Source of the DNA: Burkholderia pyrrocinia | GTDB lineage: Bacteria > Pseudomonadota > Gammaproteobacteria > Burkholderiales > Burkholderiaceae | Assembly (NCBI RefSeq): GCF_022809715.1 | Contig: NZ_CP094459.1 | Location: forward strand, 62,001 to 126,000 | Direction: 5' to 3' | DNA: 64,000 nucleotides | Part shown: positions 1-8,825 of the stretch, in pieces | Layout of the letters: each line of letters begins with the position of its first letter | Numbering within the stretch: position 1 is the stretch's first letter | Position numbers and translations under genes: made by a program | Notes under the pieces: generated by a model | The model's database searches: none | Told to the model about the DNA's origin: nothing | What the model saw: only the letters and a program-made list of their open reading frames with translations

Positions 1-1097
1 TGCGCGCGGATCAGCGCGAGGCCGTTGGTGATGCCGAGATAGGCGGCACGGGCGCGCTCGCGGGCCTTGCGGCGTGCATCCTCGAGCGCGTCGCGTGCCT
101 GGTCGCGCCGCCTGTAGGCTTCGCGGCTCGCCGACAGCGGGCCGCCGCCGGCGAACAGCGGGATCGTGACCGTCACGCCGATCATCGACGAACGGGTTTT
201 CGACGTCGTGCCGAACACCGAGTCGAGCCCGTTCTCGTTGGCGCCGCGGCTCCAGTTCGTGCCATAGCTCGCCTGCAGGTTCACGACCGGCAGGTGCGCG
301 CCCGTCGCGGCGACGATGTCGGCCTGCGACTGGTCGAGCTGCTTGCCGGCGATCCGCACGTCGACGTTGTCGCGCGTCGCACCGTCCATCGCGGTCGCTA
401 GATCGGCCGGTGCGGCCGGTGTCGCACATTGCCACGAGATCGGCGCCAGCTCGGCCGCCGTCAGCCCGGTGATCCGCTGCAGCGTGCCGCTCGCGACCGC
501 CAGATCCGTTTGCGCGCCGACCGTGCGCGCCAGTGCTTCGTCGAGATTCGCGCGCGCCTCGTCGACGTCGGTGCGCGTGCCGTCGCCGATCCGCAGCGCA
601 GCCTGCGCCTGGTCGAGTTGCTTGCTGAACGCCTGCTGTGCGGCTTCGGCAGCCTGCAGCACTTCGCGTCCGTACAGGACGTCGAAATAGGCGTTGGCGA
701 CGTCGTTGATCAGCGTTTGTGCGGCCTTCTCGTACTCGATGTCCGCTTGGTCGGCAAGCGTGCCGCCACGCTTGAAATCGGCGACGCGCGACACATCGAA
801 CAGCGGCTGGGTGACGGTTGCGGAAGCGCTGTGACGGCGGACCGCTGCCGCATACGCCGCAGTGGGCTGGTCCTGCTTCGTGTAGTTGCCGGTGAGTTCC
901 GCGCGTGGCAGCAGCCCGGCAAGACCCTGCCAGCGTTTCTCGCGACCGGCGAGCTGCGCGTTGCGAGCCGCGCCGATGCCCGCATCGAAGCGCCGCGCCG
1001 CGTTCACCGCGTCGAGCAGGTCGGCCGCATGCACCGGCCATGCGGCGCCGAGCCAGCCGAGAACGGCCACCAGCCGGAAGGATCGTGTCGAAATCAT
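1..1097 (-). CDS. TolC-family outer membrane efflux protein (3' end beyond window)
   Basis: The reverse strand is open from an ATG at 1097 to the window edge, giving about 365 residues without a stop. It begins with MISTRSFRLVAVLGWLGAAW and a likely signal cleavage after VHA. The rest shows the TolC pattern: two long alanine- and glutamine-rich helical stretches (NDVANAYFDVLYGREVLQAA, later QLDQSQADIVAATGAHLPVV) and beta-like segments such as VTVTIPLFAGG. TolC proteins form the outer membrane channel of tripartite efflux pumps or type I secretion systems. No inner-membrane partner lies within the window on this side, so the substrate is unknown. The start is the first ATG giving a signal peptide; no clear ribosome site precedes it. 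The C-terminus is missing only because the window ends. Confidence 0.85.
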   Translation of the reverse strand, partial: MISTRSFRLVAVLGWLGAAWPVHAADLLDAVNAARRFDAGIGAARNAQLAGREKRWQGLAGLLPRAELTGNYTKQDQPTAAYAAAVRRHSASATVTQPLFDVSRVADFKRGGTLADQADIEYEKAAQTLINDVANAYFDVLYGREVLQAAEAAQQAFSKQLDQAQAALRIGDGTRTDVDEARANLDEALARTVGAQTDLAVASGTLQRITGLTAAELAPISWQCATPAAPADLATAMDGATRDNVDVRIAGKQLDQSQADIVAATGAHLPVVNLQASYGTNWSRGANENGLDSVFGTTSKTRSSMIGVTVTIPLFAGGGPLSASREAYRRRDQARDALEDARRKARERARAAYLGITNGLALIRA

Positions 1098-1439
1098 CTG
1101 CCTGTATGCGCCGCTGCATGTCGGTCGCAAGAACCGCGGCGAGGTTACGCCGCAAAGCAGGGGATTATTCAGTCATGCGTGACGGCACGATATCGCCGTT
1201 TGTCCAATTTTCGGCTGGTACCGGCGGAGCCGCGAAGGGCGGAATGCGACGGAGCACCGAACGGGGATACCGGCTCGCTGCGCAAAGCACAGGTATGCGC
1301 AGCGCTGCAAAAAGGGGAACGCCGAGGAAGTCAGGCCGGAGCGAAATGCGGCCACCAGCTAACGAATCGACAGTTTGACAAGCTAGTCGGTTGCGACGGC
1401 AGCGGGTGAGCGCAGCAGAAAGCGGGGGAGAGCGGCGCG
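1098..1439. other. Intergenic stretch between TolC-family gene and fliR
   Basis: 342 bases that presumably hold the promoter of the leftward TolC-family gene and the end of the leftward flagellar operon. The base composition is less GC-rich than in the flanking genes around 1180-1380. I see no convincing gene, repeat or strong intrinsic terminator here. The open frames that cross it have no recognisable protein character. Confidence 0.5.
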
Positions 1440-2222
1440 TCAGCGCCAGCCGAGCAGCACACGCCCCATCGCATCCAGCCCCATGTCGAACAGGTGCGAC
1501 ACGAACGGCACGAGGTTCGGCACCATCAGCTGCACGAGCAGCAGCCCGACCAGCATCGTCACGGGAAAGCCGACCTGGAACACGCCGATCTGCGGCGCCG
1601 CGCGGTTCAGGATGCCGAGCGCAAGGTTCGCGATCAAGAGCGCCGAGACCACCGGCAGCGCGAGCAGCAGCCCCATCTCGAACACGGTCGCGCCGAATGC
1701 GGCAAGCGTGCGCCAGCCGGGCGCGTGCAGCAGATCGGCCGACACCGGCAGCGACTGGAACGATGCGGCGAGCGCGGCGAACACCTGCAGATGGCCGTCC
1801 ACCGCGAGGAACGCGAGCATCGCGACCGCGTTCAGGAAGCGCCCCATCACGGGCGTCGCGCCGCTCGTGTGCGGATCGAAGAAGGTCGCGAAGCCGAGGC
1901 CCATCGACAGCCCGATGAAGTCGCCGGCCGCCTCGACGGCCGCGAACACGAGCTGCATCGTGAAGCCCATCGCGACGCCGATCAGGAACTGCGTGACGAC
2001 GATCCAGATCCCCTGCGCGGAGAATACGGTGACGTCCGGCATCGCGCCGAGCGTCGGCGCGACGACCAGTGCCATGAACGCCGCGACGCCGATCTTCACG
2101 CGCACGGGCACCGCCGCGTGACCGACGACGGGCGCGGTCGCGACGAGCGCGAGCATCCGCACGAACGGCCACAGGAAGGCGGTGAGCCAGCCGTTGAGCT
2201 GCGCGTAGGTAACCGAGAACAT
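1440..2222 (-). CDS. fliR: Flagellar biosynthetic protein FliR
   Basis: 260 residues, the usual FliR length, beginning MFSVTYAQLNGWLTAFLWPF and hydrophobic almost throughout with about six membrane helices. The family signature region around residues 95-125 (AAVEAAGDFIGLSMGLGFAT, then FDPH) is typical. FliR is part of the inner-membrane FliPQR gate through which flagellar rod, hook and filament subunits are exported. It is the last gene of the fliLMNOPQR run, 23 bp after fliQ, and all genes of the run are co-directional. No terminator was found directly behind it. Confidence 0.96.
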   Translation of the reverse strand: MFSVTYAQLNGWLTAFLWPFVRMLALVATAPVVGHAAVPVRVKIGVAAFMALVVAPTLGAMPDVTVFSAQGIWIVVTQFLIGVAMGFTMQLVFAAVEAAGDFIGLSMGLGFATFFDPHTSGATPVMGRFLNAVAMLAFLAVDGHLQVFAALAASFQSLPVSADLLHAPGWRTLAAFGATVFEMGLLLALPVVSALLIANLALGILNRAAPQIGVFQVGFPVTMLVGLLLVQLMVPNLVPFVSHLFDMGLDAMGRVLLGWR

Positions 2223-2245
2223 CGCCGCCGGGCGTTAAGCGCGCC

Positions 2246-2518
2246 TCAGCCGGCGCCGAGCGTCGCGACGTGCAGCAGCGTCTGCCGCAGGTAGTCGAGC
2301 ATCGTCGTCAGCATCCACGGGCCGGCGATCACGAGCGTCGCGGCGACCGCGAGCAGCTTCGGGATGAACGACAGCGTCGCCTCGTTGATCTGCGTCGCGG
2401 CCTGGAACAGGCTCACGACGAGGCCGACCGCGAGCGCGACCAGCAGCAGCGGAGCAGCGAGCAGCAGGCCGACCATCATCGCCTGGTGCGCGAGGGTCAT
2501 CACTTGTTCGGGCGTCAT
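2246..2518 (-). CDS. fliQ: Flagellar biosynthetic protein FliQ
   Basis: 90 residues, the standard FliQ size, with two membrane helices (residues about 15-40 and 52-78) and the family-typical opening MTPEQVMTLAHQAM. It contributes four copies to the FliPQR export gate of the flagellar type III secretion apparatus. It lies 19 bp downstream of fliP and 23 bp upstream of fliR, so it is co-transcribed with both. Confidence 0.96.
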   Translation of the reverse strand: MTPEQVMTLAHQAMMVGLLLAAPLLLVALAVGLVVSLFQAATQINEATLSFIPKLLAVAATLVIAGPWMLTTMLDYLRQTLLHVATLGAG

Positions 2519-2537
2519 TGCGCGATTCCTCCGTTGC

Positions 2538-3299
2538 TCACGTGAAGCTCTGCGCGAGCGAGCCGATCAGCAATTGCCAGCCGTCGACCAGCACGAACAG
2601 CATCAGCTTGAACGGCAGCGACACGGTGGACGGCGACACCATCATCATCCCCATCGACATCAGCACGCTCGCGACGACCATGTCGATGATCAGGAACGGG
2701 ATGAAGACCGTGAAGCCGATCTGGAAACCCGTCTTCAGCTCGCTCGTGACGAACGCGGGCACCAGCAGCGACAGCGGCACGTCCTCGGGCCCCTGCATCG
2801 GCGCGGCCTTCGAGATCTTCGCGAACAGCGCGAGATCGGTCTCGCGGGTCTGCTTCAGCATGAAGGTCTTGAACGGCGCGATGCCGCGCTGCACGGCCTG
2901 CTCCATCGGCATCGTGCCGTCGGAGAACGGCTTGTAGCCGTCGTTGTACGCACGGTCGAGCACCGGCGACATCACGAAGAAGGTGAGGAACATCGCGAGG
3001 CCGACGAGCACCTGGTTCGGCGGCGTCGTCGCGGTGCCGAGCGCCTGGCGCAGCAGCGACAGCACGATGATGATGCGCGTGAAGCTCGTCATCATCAACA
3101 CCATCGCCGGCAGGAACGACAGCATCGTGAGCAGCAGCATCGTCTGCACGCTCAGCGAATAGGTGGTGCCGCCGTGCGGGCCCGGGCTCGCGTTGAACGC
3201 GGGCAGGCCGTTCGCCTGCGCGTACGCGAGCGCAGGGGCGACGCAGAGGATCAGCACGGGCGCGAAGCGCGCCGCGCGACGCAGGAATTCGTGTTTCAT
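2538..3299 (-). CDS. fliP: Flagellar biosynthetic protein FliP
   Basis: 253 residues with a cleavable signal peptide (hydrophobic [16 protein letters not shown] near residues 12-27), as is usual for FliP, then four membrane helices. Family motifs include [20 protein letters not shown] and, near the C-terminus, [20 protein letters not shown]. FliP forms the pentameric core of the flagellar export gate with FliQ and FliR. The gene is in the fliLMNOPQR operon, 36 bp after fliO. Confidence 0.97.
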   Translation of the reverse strand: MKHEFLRRAARFAPVLILCVAPALAYAQANGLPAFNASPGPHGGTTYSLSVQTMLLLTMLSFLPAMVLMMTSFTRIIIVLSLLRQALGTATTPPNQVLVGLAMFLTFFVMSPVLDRAYNDGYKPFSDGTMPMEQAVQRGIAPFKTFMLKQTRETDLALFAKISKAAPMQGPEDVPLSLLVPAFVTSELKTGFQIGFTVFIPFLIIDMVVASVLMSMGMMMVSPSTVSLPFKLMLFVLVDGWQLLIGSLAQSFT

Positions 3300-3335
3300 C
3301 GGAAGGCGGGAACGGAAAGAGGGCGCGGCGCCATG

Positions 3336-3920
3336 TCAGCGGTCCTTGCCGCGACCGAGCCGCTTCGCGGCTTCGCCCGCGAGCGCGTCGCGAAACCGCG
3401 AACCGAACGTGCCGGGCAGGCCGCCTTCGGACGGGGCGGCGCCGGCGGGTGCGTCGGCCGAACCCGATGCCGCGGCGGCGGTTGCCGCCGCCGGGCCGGC
3501 CGGCAGCGTGTGCAGCAGCCGCACGTTGCCCGGCGCGACGCCGAGCACGAGCCAGGTGTCGCCGATCTCGACGATCGTCGCGCTTTCCTTCGCGCCGAGC
3601 CCGACGCTCGACACGACCTTCAGCGGGCCGCCGCGCCGCGCGGGCTGGAAACCGAAGCGGCGCGCGAGCCACGCGCACGCGAATACGAGACCGATCACGA
3701 CCGCGAGCCCGACGAGCGTCTGCAACACCGCGCCGATGCCGAGCGACGGCGCGGCCGAGCCGACCGTCACGCTCGACGCGATCGAACCGGCGTGGTTCAC
3801 CGCGTTCATGTCGGCGGCGACGGCAGGCGCGCTGGCGAGCGACACGAAAAGCGAAGCGGCGACGGCAGGCGCCGCCGCGATCGCGATACGCGCGCGGCGG
3901 CCGGGCTTCACGACGTTCAC
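3336..3920 (-). CDS. fliO: Flagellar biosynthetic protein FliO
   Basis: 194 residues read from a GTG at 3920 that overlaps the fliN stop codon in a GTGA arrangement, so translational coupling is likely. The N-terminus has an export-type hydrophobic stretch (residues about 10-37). A single membrane helix follows near residues 63-83 (VLQTLVGLAVVIGLVFACAW), then a cytoplasmic domain with the FliO-type pattern of basic residues after the helix and VVSSVGLGAKESATIVEIGD. The C-terminal third is alanine/glycine-rich and poorly conserved, as is normal. FliO helps assemble the FliP complex. The longer open frame upstream runs out of frame through fliN and is not used. Confidence 0.88.
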   Translation of the reverse strand: MNVVKPGRRARIAIAAAPAVAASLFVSLASAPAVAADMNAVNHAGSIASSVTVGSAAPSLGIGAVLQTLVGLAVVIGLVFACAWLARRFGFQPARRGGPLKVVSSVGLGAKESATIVEIGDTWLVLGVAPGNVRLLHTLPAGPAAATAAAASGSADAPAGAAPSEGGLPGTFGSRFRDALAGEAAKRLGRGKDR

Positions 3921-4408
3921 CGGTTCAGCTTCCGGATGCGTTCGGCCGGCGTGATGATGTCGGTCAGGCGGATGCCGAACTTGTCGTTGACGACCACCAC
4001 CTCGCCCTGCGCGATCAGGCAGCCGTTCACGAGCACGTCCATCGGCTCGCCCGCCATGCCGTCCAGCTCGACCACCGAGCCCTGCGCGAGCTGCAGCAGG
4101 TTGCGGATCGCGATCTTCGTGCGGCCGAGCTCCACGGTCATCTTGACCGGGATGTCGAGGATCATCTCGATGTCGTTGTGCGTCGAGTTCGCCGCGGCCT
4201 TCGACAGCGGCTGGAACACGCCGGCGCCCGTCGCGCCCGCCTGCACCGGCTGATGGTTCTGCTCGGCAAGCGCGGCGGCCCAATCGTCCAGGCCCTGTTC
4301 CTCTTCCGCAGCGGCCGGTGCCGCCTGCGCGTCGGCGGCCGATGCCGCGAGGGCCGCATCGGCGATGGCTTGCACGTCGTCCTCGGGCGTCTGGTTCAGC
4401 TCACTCAT
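3917..4408 (-). CDS. fliN: Flagellar motor switch protein FliN
   Basis: 163 residues from the ATG at 4408, which has a GGAAGG six to seven bases upstream. An in-frame GTG two codons earlier is less well placed. The first 80 residues are a variable, acidic, alanine-rich extension (DDVQAIADAALAASAADAQ). The last 80 form the SpoA/surface-presentation domain with the FliN signature IPVKMTVELGRTKIAIRNLL and VNGCLIAQGEVVVVNDKFGI. FliN builds the cytoplasmic C-ring with FliM and FliG. Its start overlaps the end of fliM by 8 bp and its stop overlaps the fliO start by 4 bp. Confidence 0.95.
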   Translation of the reverse strand: MSELNQTPEDDVQAIADAALAASAADAQAAPAAAEEEQGLDDWAAALAEQNHQPVQAGATGAGVFQPLSKAAANSTHNDIEMILDIPVKMTVELGRTKIAIRNLLQLAQGSVVELDGMAGEPMDVLVNGCLIAQGEVVVVNDKFGIRLTDIITPAERIRKLNR

Positions 4409-5399
4409 ATCCACCTTCCTTCATCGAATCGCCCGCGCTGATCATCTTCTGCACGCGCAACGCATATTGACCATTGAAAATTCCGTAGCCGCACTCCATC
4501 ACCGGCACGCCGTCGACCTTCGCGGTGATCGTGTCGGCGATTTCCAGCGGCAGCACGTCGCCCGCGCGCAGGTTCAGGATCTTCTCGAACGTCGACGGGA
4601 TCTCGGCAAGATTCGCGCACAGCTCGACTTCGGCGGCCTGCACCTGCTGCGACAGCACGCGCACCCAGCGGCGGTCGACTTCGAGCGCCTCGCCCTGGAT
4701 CGGCGAACTGAGCACGTCGCGGATCGGCTCGATCATCGAGTACGGCATGCAGATGTGCAGCGTGCCGCCCGTCGGCCCGAACTCGATCGAGAACTGCGTG
4801 ACGATCACGATCTCGTTCGGCGTCGCGACGTTCGCGAACTGCGTGTGCATCTCCGAGCGCACGAATTCGAACTGCAGCGGCCGCACGCTCTTCCATGCGG
4901 TCGCGTAGTGCTCGAACACGAGGTTCAGCAGCTTGCCGATGATCCGCTGCTCGGTGGCCGTGAAATCGCGGCCTTCGACGCGCGTGTGAAAACGCCCGTC
5001 GCCGCCGAACAGGTTGTCGACGACGAAGAACACGAGGTTCGGGTCGAACACGAACAGCGACGTGCCGCGCAGCGGTTTCACGTGCACCAGGTTCAGGTTC
5101 GTCGGAATCGGCAGGTTGCGGGTGAACTCGCTGTACTTCTGCACCTTCACCTGGCTCACGGAGATTTCGGCCGTGCGCCGCATGAAGTTGAAGATGCCGA
5201 TCCGCAGCAAGCGCGCGAAGCGGTCGTTGATGATCTCGAGGCCGGGCATCCGGCCGCGGACGATTCGCTCCTGCGTCGCGATGTTGTAGGGGCGGACGCC
5301 CGATGTGTCGCGCAGCTCGTCGACTGAATCGGTTTCGCCCGTGACGCCCTTGAGGAGGGCATCGACCTCCTCCTGGGACATGAACTCCTGGTGGCCCAT
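4401..5399 (-). CDS. fliM: Flagellar motor switch protein FliM
   Basis: 332 residues, the normal FliM length. The N-terminus carries the CheY-P-binding motif (SQEEVDALLKGV, residues 8-19), followed by the CheC-like middle domain that binds FliG (with LFVFDPNLVFFVVDNLFGGD) and a C-terminal SpoA domain that pairs with FliN. A strong ribosome site AAAGGAGC precedes the ATG. FliM sits in the C-ring and switches rotation on binding phospho-CheY. It is the second gene of the operon, 22 bp after fliL. Confidence 0.97.
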   Translation of the reverse strand: MGHQEFMSQEEVDALLKGVTGETDSVDELRDTSGVRPYNIATQERIVRGRMPGLEIINDRFARLLRIGIFNFMRRTAEISVSQVKVQKYSEFTRNLPIPTNLNLVHVKPLRGTSLFVFDPNLVFFVVDNLFGGDGRFHTRVEGRDFTATEQRIIGKLLNLVFEHYATAWKSVRPLQFEFVRSEMHTQFANVATPNEIVIVTQFSIEFGPTGGTLHICMPYSMIEPIRDVLSSPIQGEALEVDRRWVRVLSQQVQAAEVELCANLAEIPSTFEKILNLRAGDVLPLEIADTITAKVDGVPVMECGYGIFNGQYALRVQKMISAGDSMKEGGYE

Positions 5400-5421
5400 G
5401 CGCGCTCCTTTCGCGGCCGCG

Positions 5422-5925
5422 TTACTGGACGACGAATTCGGTAAACAACACGTCGTCGACCTTCGCGCGCTGGTTGCCCGGCTGCGTCGGCTGCTCGATC
5501 AGTTCCCGCAGTTCCTTCGAGAGCGAACGTTTGCCGTCCGGCGTCGCGAGATCCTCGGGATGCTTGTTCGACAGCGCGAGCAGGATCCGGCTGCGGATCT
5601 CCGGCATCCGCGCGGTCAGTTGCTCCTGCGCCTTCGGGTCGGTGAGCTTCAGCGACAGGCCGACGCGCAGGTAGTGCTGCGCGCCGTCGTCCGACTGCAG
5701 GTTCACGGTCAGCGGGTCGAGCGGGAAGAATACCGGCGCGGCTAGCGGCGGCGGCTCGGCGGGCGCGCTCGCATGGCCGACGCCTTCCTTGCTCAGGAAC
5801 ACGTACATGCCGCCGGCTGCGGCGGCGGCCGCGCCCAGCGCGATGACGGCGATGAGCGCGATGCGCTTGAACTTGCCGGAGGAAGCCGGCTTGTCGGCGG
5901 TCGGGTTTGCGGTCGTGGAGGCCAT
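5422..5925 (-). CDS. fliL: Flagellar basal body-associated protein FliL
   Basis: 167 residues from the second in-frame ATG (5925), giving MASTTANPTADKPASSGKFK. The upstream extension to 5958 is histidine-rich and non-conserved-looking. One membrane helix at about residues 21-43 (IALIAVIALGAAAAAAGGMY) is followed by a periplasmic domain with FPLDPLTVNLQSDDGAQHYL, typical of FliL. FliL surrounds the stators and supports torque at the basal body. It is the first gene of the fliLMNOPQR operon, so the operon promoter should lie in 5926-6139. I could not identify a convincing core promoter there. Confidence 0.92.
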   Translation of the reverse strand: MASTTANPTADKPASSGKFKRIALIAVIALGAAAAAAGGMYVFLSKEGVGHASAPAEPPPLAAPVFFPLDPLTVNLQSDDGAQHYLRVGLSLKLTDPKAQEQLTARMPEIRSRILLALSNKHPEDLATPDGKRSLSKELRELIEQPTQPGNQRAKVDDVLFTEFVVQ

Positions 5926-6139
5926 GTGAATGCGTGCGTGATGTCTCGTAGCATGCATTGTTCGGCATCCGGGCCGAGCCCGATGGGCGGAAAAGAGGGG
6001 GGATTTGCGGCTATCTCAGCCGATTGTCGGCCGGCGCGGCCCGATGCAGGGTGGGAGCAGCGGCGGAAGGCCGTCATTCAGGGCGCGGCCGGGGGTGGCC
6101 CGGCACGACCGGCAGGCGCCGGCCGCCCGGCGCGGGTGC

Positions 6140-6862
6140 TCAGATCGGCAGCAGCGTCAGCAGCGGCGCGATCAGTACCATCGCGACGCCGGCGATCATC
6201 ATCGTGAGGCTCGACACGACGCCTTCTTCGCTGCCGATCTCGCGCGCCTTCGCGGTGCCCACGCCGTGGGCGGCCGCGCCGAACAGCGCGCCGCGCGCGA
6301 GCCGCGTGCGCATCGGCACGAGCGCGAGCACGATCTCGCCGAGCAGCATCCCGCAGATGCCGGTCGCGATCACGAACAGGGCCGTGAGGTCCTTCGGCGC
6401 GTGGATCTTGTCCGACACGGCGAGCGCGAACGGCGTCGACACCGAGCGCGTCATCAGCGAGCGCTGCAGTTCGGGCGACAGGTGCAGCAGCTTCGCGAGC
6501 AGCAGCGACCCGCACACGCCCGCGCCGATCCCGACCGCGACGCCGACCGACAGCGACAGCCAGTGCCGGCGGATCAGGTCCCGATATTCATAGATCGGCA
6601 CCGCGAACGCGATCGTCGCCGGGCCGAGCAGCCACATCAGCCAGCGCGTGTCGCGGAAATAGACCGAGTACGGGATGCCGGTCAGCAAGACGAGCAGCAC
6701 CAGCACGCCCGGCACGAACACGAGCGGCGAGAACAGCAGCGTCTTCCTGTACGCGTAGAGCCGCTTCGACACGAAATACAGCACGACCGTCAGCACGAAG
6801 CAGCCGAACGAGATCGCGGTATTCACCTTGTCGGCGGACAGGTTCGACAGCAAGGCAGGCAT
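6140..6862 (-). CDS. LrgB/CidB-family integral membrane protein
   Basis: 240 residues, close to the family norm of about 230, with six to seven membrane helices. Recognisable LrgB stretches are SLMTRSVSTPFALAVSDKI and the C-terminal RGALFGAAAHGVGTAKAREI, where the GAAAHGxGTA motif is the family hallmark. LrgB partners with LrgA in a holin-like system. It has been linked to murein hydrolase activity and, in other bacteria, to export of small organic acids. Which role applies here cannot be told from sequence. The gene is 13 bp downstream of lrgA and surely co-transcribed. Confidence 0.9.
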   Translation of the reverse strand: MPALLSNLSADKVNTAISFGCFVLTVVLYFVSKRLYAYRKTLLFSPLVFVPGVLVLLVLLTGIPYSVYFRDTRWLMWLLGPATIAFAVPIYEYRDLIRRHWLSLSVGVAVGIGAGVCGSLLLAKLLHLSPELQRSLMTRSVSTPFALAVSDKIHAPKDLTALFVIATGICGMLLGEIVLALVPMRTRLARGALFGAAAHGVGTAKAREIGSEEGVVSSLTMMIAGVAMVLIAPLLTLLPI

Positions 6863-6875
6863 GCGCGGCTCCGGC

Positions 6876-7352
6876 TCAGTGGGCGGACACGGCGCTCAGG
6901 CGCGCACGGCGGCGTTCGGCGAACACGCGCTGCGCGGCGAGCCGGCGTTCGAGCTTCGCGGCGAGGTCGACCGCGACGGCCACCGCGACCATCACGAACG
7001 CGGTGCCCGCGAGCATCACCAGCGCGATGCGCCAGCCGTCCTCGCGGAACAGCCCGCCGTACTGGACGGCCGCGACGGCGGCCGGCACGAAGAACAGCAG
7101 CATGTCGGACAGCAGCCAGTTCGCGCCGTCCTTCACCCACGCGGGCGCGACGCGGCCCGAGAACAGCAGCACGAGGAGCACCGCGAGGCCGATCACGCCG
7201 GACGGGATCGGCAGCCCGACCGTGCGCACGGCCCAGTCGACCGCCAACCACAGCGCGCCGAGCGCGGCGGCTTGCAGCGCGATCCGGCCGGTGCGCGTCA
7301 TGCTGCCCGAAGCGGCGGGGCGGGCGGCGGCAGTAGCGGTCGGCTTGGTCAT
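6876..7352 (-). CDS. LrgA/CidA-family holin-like membrane protein
   Basis: 158 residues from the ATG at 7352, preceded by GGAG six bases upstream. An ATG four codons earlier overlaps that ribosome site and is less likely. There are four membrane helices and the LrgA core (GLPIPSGVIGLAVLLVLLF, then WLLSDMLLFFVPAAVAAVQY). The N-terminal 20 residues and the arginine-rich C-terminus are extensions beyond the usual 120-140 residue length. It forms an operon with the LrgB gene and is transcribed divergently from a LysR regulator 140 bp away, which probably controls it. Confidence 0.88.
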   Translation of the reverse strand: MTKPTATAAARPAASGSMTRTGRIALQAAALGALWLAVDWAVRTVGLPIPSGVIGLAVLLVLLFSGRVAPAWVKDGANWLLSDMLLFFVPAAVAAVQYGGLFREDGWRIALVMLAGTAFVMVAVAVAVDLAAKLERRLAAQRVFAERRRARLSAVSAH

Positions 7353-7391
7353 GGCAGGCTCCATACAGATATTCCGTTGATGATGTGAGTA

Positions 7392-7405
7392 TAGGGTTTC
7401 CCCTA
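7392..7405. promoter_or_regulatory. Candidate LysR operator between lrgA and its divergent regulator
   Basis: Inverted repeat TAGGG-TTTC-CCCTA in the 140-bp divergent space, followed by an AT-rich stretch (CCATAAATAAAATGAC) unlike the surrounding DNA. The T...A dyad resembles LysR-type recognition sites. It lies 40 bp upstream of lrgA and 87 bp upstream of the regulator. The assignment rests on position and symmetry only. Confidence 0.45.
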
Positions 7406-7492
7406 ACCATAAATAAAATGACTTGTCTCTATCCTTTACATTCCAATTCGGAATTCGGTTTGCAACCGTTGCACCAATGTGGGGAGTTTTCG

Positions 7493-8419
7493 ATGGAATT
7501 GCGCGCGCTGCGGTACTTCGTCGAGGTGGTCCGCCAGCAGAGCTTCACCGCGGCGGCCGACAAGCTGTTCGTGACCCAGCCGACCATCAGCAAGATGGTG
7601 AAGGCGCTCGAGGACGAGATCGGTTCGCCGCTGTTGCTGCGCGACGGCCGGCAGATGGTGCTGACCGACGCGGGGCGGATCGTGTTCCAGCGCGGCCAGG
7701 ACGTGCTCGCCGCGCAGGCGCAGCTGCAGTCGGAGCTGAACGATCTCGGCACGCTCGGACGCGGCGAGCTGACGATCGGCATCCCGCCGCTCGGCGGTTC
7801 GCTGTTCACGCCGATCATCGCCGCGTACAAGCAGCGCTATCCGAACATCGAGCTGAAGCTGTTCGAGCAGGGCGCGCGGATGATCGAGGCGGCGCTGATG
7901 TCGGGCGAACTGGAGCTGGGCGGGCTGCTGGAGCCGGTCGATCCGGCCGTGTTCGAGCGGCTGCCGATGGTGCGCGCGCCGCTGTGGCTCGTCGCGCCGC
8001 GCGAGTCGCGCTGGGAGGATCAAGCGACCGTGCCGCTCGCGGATCTCGCGCGCGAGTCGTTCGTGTTCTATGCGGAAAGCCTCGCGCTGCACGACGCGGT
8101 GCTCGACGCGTGCAGGAAGGCCGGCTTCACGCCGTCGATCGTGAGCCGCAGCGGCCATTGGGATTTCATGGCCGCGCTCGTGCATGCGGGCGTCGGCATC
8201 GCGCTGCTGCCGGAGCCGTACTGCCGGCGGCTCGACGCGGGGCAGTTCACGTGCCGGCCGATCGTCGAGCCGGAGATCACTTGGGCGATCGCGCTCGGCT
8301 GGCTGAAGAAGGGGTATCTGTCGCACGCGGCGCGCGCGTGGCTGGAAGTGGCACGGGCGACGCTGCCCGTCGCGCCCGTCGACGATCTCGCGTTCGGCGG
8401 GTTGCGGGCGAGGGAGTGA
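7493..8419 (+). CDS. LysR-family transcriptional regulator (CidR-like)
   Basis: 308 residues from an ATG with GGGAG seven to eight bases upstream. The frame is open further upstream but that part is not protein-like. The N-terminal winged helix is canonical (MELRALRYFVEVVRQQSFTA, then AADKLFVTQPTISKMVKALE), followed by a periplasmic-binding-protein-like effector domain from about residue 90. LysR proteins usually regulate a divergent operon in response to a small ligand. The divergent neighbour is lrgAB, the arrangement known for CidR/LrgAB in Gram-positives and for many proteobacterial LrgAB loci. The ligand is unknown. Confidence 0.92.
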   Translation: MELRALRYFVEVVRQQSFTAAADKLFVTQPTISKMVKALEDEIGSPLLLRDGRQMVLTDAGRIVFQRGQDVLAAQAQLQSELNDLGTLGRGELTIGIPPLGGSLFTPIIAAYKQRYPNIELKLFEQGARMIEAALMSGELELGGLLEPVDPAVFERLPMVRAPLWLVAPRESRWEDQATVPLADLARESFVFYAESLALHDAVLDACRKAGFTPSIVSRSGHWDFMAALVHAGVGIALLPEPYCRRLDAGQFTCRPIVEPEITWAIALGWLKKGYLSHAARAWLEVARATLPVAPVDDLAFGGLRARE

Positions 8420-8438
8420 CGACCGGACGTGGGGACGA

Positions 8439-8825
8439 TCAGACGTGCTGGACGGGGCCCGGATACCGGGCGACGGTGTGATCGTGCGTGAGCAGGGTGA
8501 TGCCCTCGGAAATCGCCTGCGCGATCAGCAGGCGATCGAACGGGTCGCGATGCACCGGCGGTAGCTGCTCGACGGCGAGGACGTGTGCGCTCGTGATCGG
8601 CAGCTCCACATAGCCGGCGTCGAGCAGATTGCGGCGAAGTACATGCGGCTCGACCTGGAAATCGTCACGGTCCAGCCCACGCTTGATGACGATCTCCCAA
8701 AGACTCGCCACGCTGAAGAGCAGGGTATGGGCGGAATCCTCGATGAGCGCACGGGCGCGGCCCGGCAGTTCCGCCGCGTCGGCGGCGGCCCAGAGGATCA
8801 AATGGGTATCGAGCAACAGCTTCAC
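8439..8825 (-). CDS. VapC-family PIN-domain ribonuclease toxin
   Basis: 128 residues, full PIN-domain length. The acidic catalytic residues are in place: Asp in LLLDTHLILW (residue 6), Glu in VASLWEIVIK (about 43), Asp in HRDPFDRLLIAQA (about 97) and Asp in LLTHDH (about 114). PIN toxins cleave RNA (tRNA, rRNA or mRNA) in a metal-dependent way. The start overlaps the last 4 bp of the antitoxin gene. The DPFDRLLIAQA form is typical of the subgroup paired with Phd/YefM antitoxins. It ends 19 bp from the convergent LysR gene. Confidence 0.92.
   Translation of the reverse strand: MKLLLDTHLILWAAADAAELPGRARALIEDSAHTLLFSVASLWEIVIKRGLDRDDFQVEPHVLRRNLLDAGYVELPITSAHVLAVEQLPPVHRDPFDRLLIAQAISEGITLLTHDHTVARYPGPVQHV

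Noticed and set aside
2364..4253. A 629-codon plus-strand open frame over fliQ-fliN
   Set aside because: It is the complement of real flagellar genes, extremely Arg/His/Gln-rich, and has no domain. High GC content keeps antisense frames open.
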